Position numbers and translations under genes: made by a program. The notes under the pieces were generated by a model. It did not search any database, had not been told where the DNA came from, and was given only the letters and a program-made list of their open reading frames with translations. 64,000 bases of DNA. Origin: Shewanella amazonensis SB2B (GTDB taxonomy: Bacteria > Pseudomonadota > Gammaproteobacteria > Enterobacterales > Shewanellaceae). This document shows, one piece after another, positions 17,291-26,102 of this stretch (within the stretch, counting starts at the first letter, position 1; each line of letters starts with the position of its first letter). The DNA is taken from assembly GCF_000015245.1 (NCBI RefSeq), contig NC_008700.1, forward strand, positions 812,001 to 876,000, read 5' to 3'.

Positions 17291-18355
17291 ATGAGCAAGC
17301 TCAGGCCGTTTTCAGGGATAGGTATTGCCGCAGTGCTGGGGGGCTTTTTGCTCTCCTCAGCCACGCAGGGCATTGCTGGTGAGGCCCCCAGGCCGGTTAA
17401 GGTCAGCCAGATAGCCCTGGCCGATAATATGAATCAAAGATTGCTACCGGCAGAAGTCAGGGCATCTGAGCGCGCAGGGCTTTCATTTCGGGTCAGCGGC
17501 GAAATCATGGACATTTTGGTGCGCCCCGGCGAAGAGGTCAAAGCCGGACAGTTACTGGCTAAGCTTGACCCGGCACTCTACGAGCAGCAGCTGGCAGTGG
17601 CCAAAGCCCAGTATGCACTCGCCAAGGTACTCTATGAGCGTAACCTCAGCTTGGTGGAACAAGGGGTGGTGTCGCGCAACGATTTTGACAAATCCAAGAG
17701 TAATCATGATGTCGCCAAGGCTGCACTGGATAAAGCCGAAGTAGAACTTGCCTACACCCGTCTGTTGGCCCCCTATGATGGGGTGATTTCCAAGCGCGAC
17801 AAACGCCAGTTTGAATATGTGCGGGCTCAGGAGCCTGTCCTGAGTGTGCGCAGTGAAAACCTGATTGATGTGAATTTTCAGCTGCCTGAACAGTATATAA
17901 GCCCGATCCAAAGTTATCAGGCCAATACCGGTAAGATACTGGTGCCGGAAGTACGTTTTGACAGCCGGGACTCCTGGTTTGCCGCGTCTCTGAAGGAGAT
18001 GAGCACAGTGGCCGACAGCAGTACCGGCAGTTACACAGTGATCCTGACGCTGCCAATGCCTGAGCAGCTCAACATTTTGCCGGGCATGTCTGCAACGGTA
18101 CGGGTATCCCTGCCTACCGAAACCCCAATCCCCCCGCCTGAGATCCCAGCTGGTGCTGTGGTGCAGGAAGGAGATAAGACCTGGGTATTTCGCTGGTTGC
18201 CTGAGTCGCAGTTATTGCAAAAGGTGGAAGTGGTTCTCGAGGGCCACGTCCTGGTCTCCGGGCTGAATGACGGCGACTTTGTCGTGGTGGCAGGCGCAGA
18301 TGAACTCAAGGATGGCCAGAGCGCAGTGCGCTGGGTGAAGGAGCGGGGGCTGTGA
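17291..18355 (+). CDS. RND efflux periplasmic adaptor (first of two)
   Basis: 354 aa with an N-terminal signal/anchor (residues 1-30, ending GIAG). Membrane-fusion protein layout: barrel-sandwich half GEIMDILVRPGEEVKAGQLLAKLDPALYE (about 70-100), alpha-hairpin (AKAQYALAKVLYERNLSLVEQGVVSRNDFDKSKS), second lipoyl half LLAPYDGVISKR, then beta-barrel. It bridges the pump and an outer-membrane channel. It is the first gene of a three-gene operon, overlapping the second adaptor gene by 4 bp. No TolC-like channel gene is in the operon, so a channel encoded elsewhere must be used. Confidence 0.85.
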   Translation: MSKLRPFSGIGIAAVLGGFLLSSATQGIAGEAPRPVKVSQIALADNMNQRLLPAEVRASERAGLSFRVSGEIMDILVRPGEEVKAGQLLAKLDPALYEQQLAVAKAQYALAKVLYERNLSLVEQGVVSRNDFDKSKSNHDVAKAALDKAEVELAYTRLLAPYDGVISKRDKRQFEYVRAQEPVLSVRSENLIDVNFQLPEQYISPIQSYQANTGKILVPEVRFDSRDSWFAASLKEMSTVADSSTGSYTVILTLPMPEQLNILPGMSATVRVSLPTETPIPPPEIPAGAVVQEGDKTWVFRWLPESQLLQKVEVVLEGHVLVSGLNDGDFVVVAGADELKDGQSAVRWVKERGL

Positions 18356-19434
18356 ACATGACAAGAATGATACTGATGCCTCTGGGGCTGATTGTGCTGC
18401 TGGGGAGCTGTCGTCAGGCACCGGATATTGAACACACGCCTGCCAGAGTGGCGGTTTACACCATTCCCAGCACCGAAAACCAGGTTACAAGGGTATTCAG
18501 CGGAGTGGCCAGGGCGCAGGATCTCACCGCCTTGGCATTTCGTGTTGAAGGCCGTATCGCCCGCATTCCGGTTACCAAGGGGCAAAGGGTTAAGGCCGGA
18601 GATGTGTTGGCCGTGCTTGAAAAAAACGACTTTCAAATTGCCCTGAATGATCGTCGTGCTCGCCTGGACGTGACCCGCAAGCAGGCCGAACGCTCCAAAA
18701 CCCTGGTGGATCAACAATTGATGGCGCAGGCGGAGTACGATCAGATGAATGCGGAATATCTGGTTGCCCGCGCCGAGGCCAGACAAGCTGAGCTGATGCT
18801 GGAATATACCAAACTCAAAGCTCCCTTCGACGGTTTGATTGGCGATGTATTTCTCAAGTCCTTTGAAAACGTTCAGCCCGGTACCCTGGTGCTCAGCGTC
18901 CATAGAACAGAGCGTATCGAAGTCGATGTGCAGGTGCCCGACCTGCTGATAGCTGTGTCGCGTCGCGCCGAAACCGGTCAACAAAAACAGGGCTTTGATG
19001 TGGCCTTTGAAGCCTTTCCAGACAAAAGCTTTATTGGCCACTTGCTGGAAGTAAACACTGAAAAAGATCCCCAATCCCATACCTACGTTGCCACCGTCGC
19101 GGTTGAGTTACCCGAGGGGGTTAAGGTGCTCGAGGGGATGCCCGCCAAGGTCACTGTGGATTTGGGCAAGGCTACCTATACCTACCGACGTGAATATCTG
19201 TTGCCAATCAGTGCCGTGGTGATGCGAGACGGCAGTGATATTGATTTGCAGGATGCCGGAGTGTGGCTTTACGACTCTGCCACTGGCACCGTTAAATTCA
19301 AGCCTGTGCGACTTGGCGTGATTGTGGGCCAAAGTATTGAAGTCGTTGATGGCCTCGCCGATGGACAGCAGGTGGTGACTCAAGGGGCTTCACGCCTCGT
19401 GGACGGCCAACAAGTTGAACTGATTCAGGGATAA
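18352..19434 (+). CDS. RND efflux periplasmic adaptor lipoprotein (second of two)
   Basis: 360 aa starting with GTG at 18352, which overlaps the previous stop as GTGA; an in-frame ATG at 18358 is an alternative. The N-terminus is a lipoprotein signal (LIVLLGSC, lipidated Cys near residue 20). It has the adaptor modules: lipoyl half VEGRIARIPVTKGQRVKAGDVLAVLEK, a short hairpin with KTLVDQQLMAQAEYDQMNAEY, and LKAPFDGLIGDVFLKSFENV. It is clearly divergent from the first adaptor. Two different adaptors with one pump is the arrangement of TriABC of Pseudomonas and VexIJK of Vibrio. Confidence 0.85.
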   Translation: MNMTRMILMPLGLIVLLGSCRQAPDIEHTPARVAVYTIPSTENQVTRVFSGVARAQDLTALAFRVEGRIARIPVTKGQRVKAGDVLAVLEKNDFQIALNDRRARLDVTRKQAERSKTLVDQQLMAQAEYDQMNAEYLVARAEARQAELMLEYTKLKAPFDGLIGDVFLKSFENVQPGTLVLSVHRTERIEVDVQVPDLLIAVSRRAETGQQKQGFDVAFEAFPDKSFIGHLLEVNTEKDPQSHTYVATVAVELPEGVKVLEGMPAKVTVDLGKATYTYRREYLLPISAVVMRDGSDIDLQDAGVWLYDSATGTVKFKPVRLGVIVGQSIEVVDGLADGQQVVTQGASRLVDGQQVELIQG

Positions 19435-19443
19435 GGACAGACA

Positions 19444-22400
19444 ATGAGCGTAGCAGGCTATTTCGTCAAAAACTCCGTCATCAGCTGGATGTTTACCCTG
19501 ATCCTCTTGTTGGGAGGCAGTGTTGCCTTTCTTGGCCTTGGCCAGCTTGAAGATCCACCGTTTACCATTAAAGACGCTGTGGTGATAACCCTTTACCCCG
19601 GAGCCACATCCACCGAGGTTGAAGAAGAGGTTACGTATCCGGTAGAGAAAGCGATTCAGGCGTTGCCCTATGTGGACAAGATTAAGTCGCTCAGTACCTC
19701 CGGGTTATCGCAAATCACTGTGACCATGAAAAACACCTATGGCCCTGACCAGCTGCCGCAAATTTGGGATGAACTCAGGCGCAAGGTCAATGATATGGCC
19801 GCGAGCCTGCCTCCCGGCGCACAGCACCCCATGGTGAACGACGACTTTGGCGATGTGTACGGCATCATGCTGATGATCACGGGTAAAGATTTCAGCTACC
19901 GCGAGCTCAAAGACTACGTGGACTATGTAAAGCGTGAGCTGGAGTTGGTGCCCGGTGTCGGTAAGGTCTCGTTGGCCGGTGAGCAAAAAGAACAAATTTT
20001 TGTAGAAATGTCAGTGAACAAAGCTGCCAGCTCCAACCTGGACCCCAACCTGATTGCCAACTTGCTCAATTCACAGAATATGGTGTCAGATGCAGGCAAT
20101 ATTCAGGTCTCTGGCGACAACCTCAAAATTCGCACCAGCGGAAGCTCTCGCTCGGTGGAGGAGTTGCAGGAACTCATTATCCCCGGCACCCAGGGCGATA
20201 AGCTTATCTATTTGAAAGATGTGGCTACCGTGCGCCGCGGTTATCAGGAAATCCCCACCAATGTGCTCAGTTACAACCGCGAGCGTGCTATCAATCTGGG
20301 GATCTCATTTTCATCCGGCGTCAACGTGGTGGCTGTAGGTAAGGCAGTTGATGATAAATTGGCTCAAATCGACTCGGCCCGCCCTGCGGGCATCAAAATT
20401 GAGACCATGTATAACCAGCCGGTGGAAGTGGACAATTCTGTCGGCAGCTTTGTTTGGAATCTGATAGCCGCTGTCGTGATTGTGATAGGCGTGCTGCTGT
20501 TCTTTATGGGCGTAAAAAGCGGCATCCTGATAGGCCTTATCCTGTTTTTAACCTGTTTGGGCACCTTTGTGTTGATGCTGCAGGCTGAGATTGAACTGCA
20601 GCGTATTTCCCTGGGAGCGCTCATTATTGCGTTAGGGATGCTGGTGGATAACGCCATTGTGGTGGTGGAAGGGATTTTGATTGGCCGCCAGCAGGGAAAA
20701 ACCACCTTGGAAGCATCCGATGCCATTGTAAAGCAAACCATGTGGCCACTGCTTGGGGCTACAGTCATTGCCATCACCGCCTTTGCGCCCATTGGTTTGT
20801 CACCGGACTCCACCGGCGAGTTTGCCGGCTCGCTGTTTTGGGTGCTGCTGTTTTCCCTTTTCCTTTCCTGGATCACCGCCATCACCATCACGCCTTTTTT
20901 TGCCAGTCTCTTTTTTGGTGATAAAGGGGAGGAACAGCTTGAAGGTCAAACCAAAGACCCTTATGGCGGCGCCTTCTTTACCCTTTATAAAGTCGCACTG
21001 GATGTGTGCATGCGCTATCGCTTTATCAGCGTGATTGCGGTAGTGCTGGCGTTTGTGGCGTCTGTGGTCGGGTTTGGTTACGTGAAACAATCATTTTTCC
21101 CACCCTCAACCACCCCCATATTTTTGGTGGATGTGTGGCTGCCTGAAGGGACTGATATCCGCGAAACCCAGCGGATAGTAACTGCCATGGAAGATAAGGC
21201 TGCGCAGCTGGCGGATGTGGAATTTGTGGCGTCCACCGTTGGCAAGGGATTCCCCCGATTTATGCTGACTTATGCCCCGGAAAAGAATTATGCCTCTTAC
21301 GGCCAGATAGCCATTCGCACCAGCGCGTTCGAGACACTCGAAGGGGTGATGACCCAGTTCCGCCGCGAAATGGAGGCGGGCTTTCCGCAAACCCAACTCA
21401 AGTTTAAACGGCTGGAAGTGGGACCCTCCACCGATGCCAAGATTGAGGCCCGGATCTCAGGACCGGATCCTGATGTGCTAAGAACCCTCGGGGCAGAGGT
21501 GCAGGCGGTATTTGCGGCCACACCGGGCACAGTGAATGTGCGCCACGATTGGCGCGAACGGGTGAAATACATAGCGCCCAGGTTTAATGAAACCCAGGCC
21601 AGACGTTTGGGCATTGTGAAAAGTGAAGTGGACAAGGCGCTCAAGTTTTCCTTTGCCGGATTGCAGATAGGGGTTTATCGCGAAGGCACTAATCTACTGT
21701 CTATCGTGGGTCGGTTGCCGGATGATGAGCGGGTCGATATCGAATCGATGGAAAGCATCCGGATCTGGAGTCCTGTGCTGAACACACTTGTGCCTCTGCA
21801 GCAGGTAGTCGATGGATTCGAGGTGAAGTTCGAAGACCCCATCATTCAGCGCCGGGATCGCAAGCGCACACTGACAGTCTTCGCCGATGCCGATTTTGAG
21901 TACGACCTGCTGCCTGCTGAGCTGTTTGCCAAAGTTCGACCACAGGTGGAAGCCATCAGCATGCCGCCCGGATATGAACTTGTGTGGGGAGGCGAGTTTG
22001 AGTCATCACAGGATGCCCAGGAGTCGCTGTTTGCCATTTTGCCGATGGGTTTCCTGTTTATGTTTTTGGTAACGGTATTCCTGTTTAACTCGGTGCGTAA
22101 GCCGCTGGTGATCTGGGCCTGTGTCCCGCTGGCCATTATCGGTATTACCCTGGGATTGTTGGTACTCGATAAACCCTTCAGCTTTATGGCGTTGCTGGGG
22201 ATGCTCAGTCTGTCGGGAATGCTGCTTAAGAACGGCATAGTGCTGCTTGACCAAATCAATCTGGAAATCAATGAGGGTAAGGAGCCCTTCCAGGCGGTGT
22301 TTGAGTCTACGGTTAGCCGCGTCAGGCCCGTATGTATGGCGGCTGTCACGACCATTTTGGGGATGTTGCCGCTTATCACCGATGCCTTCTTTGAGTCCAT

Positions 22401-22530
22401 GGCGGCGGTGGTCATGTTCGGCCTTGGTGTGGCGACAGTGCTGACCTTGCTGATTGTGCCTGTGTTTTACATCATCTTTTTCAAGATACCCTATCGGGCC
22501 TACGGCGACTTTCAGAAGTCCAGCGGCTGA
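19444..22530 (+). CDS. RND multidrug efflux pump, inner-membrane subunit
   Basis: 1028 aa, 12 predicted helices with two large periplasmic loops, as in AcrB-type pumps. TM1 follows the N-terminal SVAGYFVKNSVISWM. Proton-relay residues appear in TM4 (GALIIALGMLVDNAIVVVEG, with an Asp-Asn in place of the usual Asp-Asp) and TM10 carries the Lys (LSLSGMLLKNGIVLLDQ). The porter domain includes LYPGATSTEVEEEVTYPVEKAIQ. It drives drug or solute export with the proton gradient. The gene follows the second adaptor by 9 bp. Substrates are unknown. Confidence 0.9.
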   Translation: MSVAGYFVKNSVISWMFTLILLLGGSVAFLGLGQLEDPPFTIKDAVVITLYPGATSTEVEEEVTYPVEKAIQALPYVDKIKSLSTSGLSQITVTMKNTYGPDQLPQIWDELRRKVNDMAASLPPGAQHPMVNDDFGDVYGIMLMITGKDFSYRELKDYVDYVKRELELVPGVGKVSLAGEQKEQIFVEMSVNKAASSNLDPNLIANLLNSQNMVSDAGNIQVSGDNLKIRTSGSSRSVEELQELIIPGTQGDKLIYLKDVATVRRGYQEIPTNVLSYNRERAINLGISFSSGVNVVAVGKAVDDKLAQIDSARPAGIKIETMYNQPVEVDNSVGSFVWNLIAAVVIVIGVLLFFMGVKSGILIGLILFLTCLGTFVLMLQAEIELQRISLGALIIALGMLVDNAIVVVEGILIGRQQGKTTLEASDAIVKQTMWPLLGATVIAITAFAPIGLSPDSTGEFAGSLFWVLLFSLFLSWITAITITPFFASLFFGDKGEEQLEGQTKDPYGGAFFTLYKVALDVCMRYRFISVIAVVLAFVASVVGFGYVKQSFFPPSTTPIFLVDVWLPEGTDIRETQRIVTAMEDKAAQLADVEFVASTVGKGFPRFMLTYAPEKNYASYGQIAIRTSAFETLEGVMTQFRREMEAGFPQTQLKFKRLEVGPSTDAKIEARISGPDPDVLRTLGAEVQAVFAATPGTVNVRHDWRERVKYIAPRFNETQARRLGIVKSEVDKALKFSFAGLQIGVYREGTNLLSIVGRLPDDERVDIESMESIRIWSPVLNTLVPLQQVVDGFEVKFEDPIIQRRDRKRTLTVFADADFEYDLLPAELFAKVRPQVEAISMPPGYELVWGGEFESSQDAQESLFAILPMGFLFMFLVTVFLFNSVRKPLVIWACVPLAIIGITLGLLVLDKPFSFMALLGMLSLSGMLLKNGIVLLDQINLEINEGKEPFQAVFESTVSRVRPVCMAAVTTILGMLPLITDAFFESMAAVVMFGLGVATVLTLLIVPVFYIIFFKIPYRAYGDFQKSSG

Positions 22531-22554
22531 TAAGAGGCGTTTTTAAGCCTGAAT

Positions 22555-22579
22555 AAAGCGACCCATTCGGGTCGCTTTT
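22555..22579 (+). terminator. Rho-independent terminator after RND operon
   Basis: AAAGCGACCC and GGGTCGCTTT form a perfect 10-bp stem with a 4-nt loop, 24 bp after the pump gene. Confidence 0.88.
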
Positions 22580-22766
22580 CTATCATGGCTCAGATTGCGC
22601 AGGGTTCCGGTAACACCCAGTCGTCAGCGAGTGAGGGGGACTTTGGGTTCACAATTGAGCCGCCTGCGAGGCCGTGATAGATTCAATCCCACAAAAAATC
22701 CTCAGACGTTGCAGCAGAATGAGTGCAAAAAGCAGGCTATCCCAGAAAGCATGAGATATCTGCACA

Positions 22767-22800
22767 GGGGGCTCTCTGGCGACGGAGGATGACAGCCCCC
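22767..22800. repeat. GGGGGCT/AGCCCCC inverted repeat before cupin gene
   Basis: Perfect 7-bp arms rich in G and C surround a 20-bp spacer, about 40 bp upstream of the cupin start. In RNA it could form a hairpin in the leader; as DNA it could be an operator. The rest of 22580-22839 shows no convincing gene. Confidence 0.35.
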
Positions 22801-22839
22801 ACAAAGCGATTTACCCCAAATGCAGGAGCATAGCTGACT

Positions 22840-23175
22840 ATGGCGAACCTTCTTTCCGAGCTTCCAGAAAATCTCTGTGAGGAAGTCTTCGAAACCCTGA
22901 TTAAGTCTTCAGATTGCCGCATCGAGCGCATCGTCTCTCTGGGGCACAGTACAGCGGCGGGCCAATGGTACGATCAGGACGAGCATGAATGGGTCGTGCT
23001 GCTCAGCGGCAGTGCGGTGCTGGCCTATGAAGATGGCACTAGTCTTGCCATGGTTCCCGGCGATTACATCAACATCCCTGCCCATGTACGCCACCGAGTC
23101 GAAGCGACCGACCCTGCCATTCCCAGCGTATGGCTGGCGGTGTTTTACGGTTCTTCCAACCAGATAGTGGGCTGA
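22840..23175 (+). CDS. Small single-domain cupin protein
   Basis: 111 aa forming one cupin beta-barrel. The two metal-binding motifs are visible: a first block with GQWYDQDEHEWVVLLSGSAVL (His and Glu ligands) and a second with GDYINIPAHVRHRVE (His ligands). The ATG follows AGGAG by about 14 bp. Cytoplasmic, no signal. Single-domain cupins range from dioxygenases and epimerases to storage proteins, so the reaction cannot be named. Confidence 0.75.
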   Translation: MANLLSELPENLCEEVFETLIKSSDCRIERIVSLGHSTAAGQWYDQDEHEWVVLLSGSAVLAYEDGTSLAMVPGDYINIPAHVRHRVEATDPAIPSVWLAVFYGSSNQIVG

Positions 23176-23199
23176 TTATTTTTTAAACGCCAGCGCATA

Positions 23200-23231
23200 A
23201 GTCTTTCCTGAAAGACTGGCTCTGCTATACT
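23200..23231 (+). promoter_or_regulatory. Inverted repeat and extended -10 upstream of rlhA
   Basis: AGTCTTTC and GAAAGACT form a perfect 8-2-8 inverted repeat at 23200-23217. It is followed by the extended -10 TGCTATACT, with TATACT at 23226-23231, about 57 bp before the rlhA ATG. The repeat covers where a -35 would be, so it may be an operator, or a weak terminator of the cupin transcript. Confidence 0.4.
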
Positions 23232-23287
23232 CTGCGTCCGATTTTTCTACCGGGCCATTCAGTCAGGCCAGCAGACGAGTTTGATTC

Positions 23288-25207
23288 ATGAGTACAGAAG
23301 GCGTTGAGATTTTTATTCCCGGCAAACCCCAGGCCCTGGTGACCCCAGAGCCGGTTAAGCTTGCCGATAATAAGCTGGAGTTGCTGGCTCCCGCCAAAAA
23401 CGCCGATTACGGAATCGAAGCCATTCGTCATGGCGCCGATGCAGTTTACATAGGTGCCCCCGCCTTTGGCGCTCGCCACACCGCCGGTAACAGCATTGCC
23501 GACATTGCCCGTCTGTGTGAATTTGCCCACCGTTACCATGCCCAGGTGTTTGTTACCGTTAACACCATCTTGTTTGACTCAGAGCTGGAAGACGCCCGCA
23601 AACTGATTTGGGAAGTGTACGAGGCCGGTGCCGATGCCATTATCGTGCAGGATATTGGTCTGCTGGAACTTGATCTGCCGCCGATAGCGCTGCACGCCAG
23701 TACCCAGATGGATAACCGGGTGCCGGAAAAGGTGGCTTTTTTGGAGCACGTCGGTTTTTCTCAGGCGGTGCTGGCACGTGAGCTGAGCCTGACTCAAATT
23801 CGCGCCGTGGCGGCTGAAACCAAGATGCGACTTGAGTTTTTTATCCATGGCGCCCTGTGTGTGGCGTTCAGCGGCCAGTGCTATATCAGTGAAGCCTATA
23901 CAGATAACCGCAGTGCCAATCGGGGTGAGTGCTCACAACAGTGTCGTATGCCGGGGAACCTCAGTACCCGCAAGGGTGAGGTGATTGCCACCAACGAGCA
24001 CATGTTGTCGCTCAAAGACAACAACCAGACGGAAAACCTCGAAGCCCTGATTGATGCCGGTATTCGCTCTTTCAAGATTGAGGGGCGTCTGAAGGACTTG
24101 AGTTACGTAAAAAACGTGACTGCCCACTATCGTCAGCAGCTCGATGCCATCATGGCCCGCCGCCCCGAGTTTGAGCCTTCGTCCCATGGCCGCTGTAGCT
24201 ACAGCTTTGTGCCTGATCCGGACAAGAGCTTCAACCGCGGCAAGACAGATTATTTCGTGCATGACCGTAAGCCGGGCATTGCCGACTTCCGTACCCCAAA
24301 ATACCTCGGGATTGATGTGGGTAAGGTCAGCAAAATCGCCAAAGACCACATAGTGGTAGACTCCAATGCCGAATTCAATAACGGTGATGGTCTGGGCTTT
24401 TTTGCCAAAAACTATGAAAAAGCCCGTTTGTCAGATGACAAACTCACCGGATTCAGGGTGAACCGCGCCGAAGGCAATGTGCTCTATCTCAAGACAGTGC
24501 CGGAAGATCTGCGGGTAGGTGTCACCCTATACCGTAACCACGATCAGGCGTTTGAGATGCTGCTGGCTAAAGAGTCGGCCGAGCGTTTGGTGACGGTAAA
24601 CTTTGCCCTGGCCGAGCGGGAGCAGGGGCTGGCATTGACCGCCTTTGATAACCATGGCCATTCAGTGACAGTGACCGCTGACTTTGATAAGCAGCAGGCC
24701 AAGGATATTGACCGCAACTGTGAAGGGCTGAAAAAGAATCTGGGCAAGTTAGGAAACACTGACTTTTGCCTTGGTGAGATTGAACTGGGTGATGCTGCTG
24801 CCGTGTTTGCGCCTGCGTCTGTCATTAATAATCTGCGCCGCGATGCGGTGGAGGCGCTTGGTCAGGCCCGTATTCAGGGCTACCAGCGCCCAACGCCCTG
24901 GGAGCGTGATGACAGCGTGCGCTATCCCCAGCGCAGCATGACTTACCTCAGTAACGTCGCCAACCAGAAGGCCAAAGACTTCTACACCCGCCACGGTGTG
25001 GTTTCAATCCGTGATGCCTATGAGGTGCGTCCGGTAAAAGGTGATGCGCCCCTGATGATCACCAAACACTGCATCCGCTACAGCTACAACATGTGTCCCA
25101 AGGAAGTGCCGGGCATCAAGGCAGACCCGCTGCAGATGGAACTGGGTGGCAAGGAATTCAAGCTGGTGTTTGACTGCCACAAGTGTGAAATGCTGGTAGT
25201 AGGCTAA
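23288..25207 (+). CDS. rlhA: 23S rRNA C2501 hydroxylase (peptidase U32 family)
   Basis: 639 aa, matching E. coli RlhA (YdcP, about 650 aa) rather than the shorter tRNA enzyme TrhP (YegQ). Shared blocks: ELLAPAKNADYGIEAIRHGADAVYIGAPAFGARH, FVTVNTIL, ALHASTQMDNR, LEFFIHGALCVAFSGQCYIS, the cysteine pattern RGECSQQCRMP, and FKIEGRLKDLSYVKN. The C-terminal extension carries MITKHCIRYSYNMCPKE and FDCHKCEM, giving further Fe-S-type cysteines. The known role is synthesis of 5-hydroxycytidine in 23S rRNA using prephenate-dependent chemistry. The native N-terminus is about 25 residues longer than in E. coli. Confidence 0.9.
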   Translation: MSTEGVEIFIPGKPQALVTPEPVKLADNKLELLAPAKNADYGIEAIRHGADAVYIGAPAFGARHTAGNSIADIARLCEFAHRYHAQVFVTVNTILFDSELEDARKLIWEVYEAGADAIIVQDIGLLELDLPPIALHASTQMDNRVPEKVAFLEHVGFSQAVLARELSLTQIRAVAAETKMRLEFFIHGALCVAFSGQCYISEAYTDNRSANRGECSQQCRMPGNLSTRKGEVIATNEHMLSLKDNNQTENLEALIDAGIRSFKIEGRLKDLSYVKNVTAHYRQQLDAIMARRPEFEPSSHGRCSYSFVPDPDKSFNRGKTDYFVHDRKPGIADFRTPKYLGIDVGKVSKIAKDHIVVDSNAEFNNGDGLGFFAKNYEKARLSDDKLTGFRVNRAEGNVLYLKTVPEDLRVGVTLYRNHDQAFEMLLAKESAERLVTVNFALAEREQGLALTAFDNHGHSVTVTADFDKQQAKDIDRNCEGLKKNLGKLGNTDFCLGEIELGDAAAVFAPASVINNLRRDAVEALGQARIQGYQRPTPWERDDSVRYPQRSMTYLSNVANQKAKDFYTRHGVVSIRDAYEVRPVKGDAPLMITKHCIRYSYNMCPKEVPGIKADPLQMELGGKEFKLVFDCHKCEMLVVG

Positions 25208-25222
25208 GCCCCAGTACCATCA

Positions 25223-25247
25223 AAAACGGCGACCCAGGGTCGCCGTT
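25223..25247 (+). terminator. Rho-independent terminator after rlhA
   Basis: AAACGGCGAC and GTCGCCGTTT form a 10-bp stem with a 5-nt loop, 15 bp after rlhA. The T-tract is short and broken, so termination may be partial. Confidence 0.75.
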
Positions 25248-25350
25248 TCTATTTCGCCGCTTTTCTCTGTGCACTTTTTATTTAAGGCAATTGGCCGATG
25301 CGATAGTCTTGGATGAGCACAAACCGGTAACACAGCAGGAGAAGGTAATA

Positions 25351-25728
25351 ATGGGATTTTTGGATGCCCTGATGGGCAATGCCAGTGAAGTGGATTTGGG
25401 CAAGTTAGCGGCCGAGTTGTCGCCTATTCTGGGTGACAACGAAGAGTTGCAACTGGCCTATAAAATGGTGCGTGACCTGTTTGTCTTTACCAGCAAGCGA
25501 TTGATATTAATCGATAAGCAAGGCGTCACGGGCAAGAAAGTGAGTTATCATTCCATTCCCTACAAGGCGATAGTGCATTTTCAGGTGGAAACGGCAGGCA
25601 CCTTCGATATGGATGCTGAGCTGAAGCTGTGGATCTCGGGGCAACACGAGCCGCTGGTAAAAGAACTCAAGCGCGGCACCGATGTCGTTGGCATTCAAAA
25701 AACCATCGCCCGATACGCTCTGGGTTAA
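25351..25728 (+). CDS. Bacterial PH-domain protein
   Basis: 125 aa from ATG 25351, which has GGAGAAGG directly upstream; an in-frame start 20 codons earlier lacks this. The sequence is a bacterial pleckstrin-homology fold (bPH, YvbH type): MVRDLFVFTSKRLILIDKQG, KVSYHSIPYKAIVHFQVETAGTFD and AELKLWISG, then a C-terminal helix. No signal or membrane segment. Such proteins often form oligomeric rings; the ligand is unknown. Confidence 0.8.
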   Translation: MGFLDALMGNASEVDLGKLAAELSPILGDNEELQLAYKMVRDLFVFTSKRLILIDKQGVTGKKVSYHSIPYKAIVHFQVETAGTFDMDAELKLWISGQHEPLVKELKRGTDVVGIQKTIARYALG

Positions 25729-25744
25729 CGTATCCCCCTTCCGG

Positions 25745-25769
25745 AAAGGCCACCTCAGGTGGCTTTTTT
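25745..25769 (+). terminator. Rho-independent terminator after PH-domain gene
   Basis: GCCACC and GGTGGC, extended by AAG and CTT, form a hairpin with a 3-nt loop followed by six T residues. Confidence 0.8.
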
Positions 25770-26102
25770 GTTGGCCTGGCCTTGCTGGCAGCCATCAAAA
25801 TGCCGCCTCTATTTAATCTCTATCTCCTCAATCAATACCCATACGATGCGGCTGAATTTGCTCTTAACCAATTGAAAATATTTAAATAGATTTTAAATAG
25901 AGATAAAAGGGGGATAGAAACGACACCCGCTGAATTGCCCGGACTCTACAGGCACCGTAAAACCTCAATTGCCGTTAGTGCTTTGTTAACAAGGTTAATA
26001 AAGATTGCGGAAAGGGAGGGGGCTTTGGCAACAGACCAGAGTCTTTGCGCGTTATAAAAAGTTCAGCAAAACACTGCAACAATGCAGGGAAGGGTGAGAA
26101 GC
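25770..26102. other. Leader/promoter region of TonB receptor gene
   Basis: This 333-bp stretch holds no convincing gene. TTGAAA at 25872-25877 and TAAATA at 25894-25899, 16 bp apart, form a plausible promoter. Between it and the start codon lies the inverted repeat CTTTGTTAAC / GTTAATAAAG (25981-26003). The resulting 5' leader would be about 190 nt. No Fur box is seen. Confidence 0.45.
25981..26003. promoter_or_regulatory. Inverted repeat, possible operator of TonB receptor gene
   Basis: CTTTGTTAAC and GTTAATAAAG are 10-bp arms with one mismatch and a 3-bp centre, 100 bp before the receptor start. It has the size and symmetry of a repressor site. The regulator is not identified. Confidence 0.4.

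Noticed and set aside
18031..19080. 349-aa minus-strand frame opposite the RND adaptors
   Set aside because: Overlaps two well-supported genes and shows no coherent domain.
22595..22792. 65-aa plus-strand frame before the cupin gene
   Set aside because: No ribosome-binding site, odd Arg/Gln-rich composition, and it crosses the inverted repeat.
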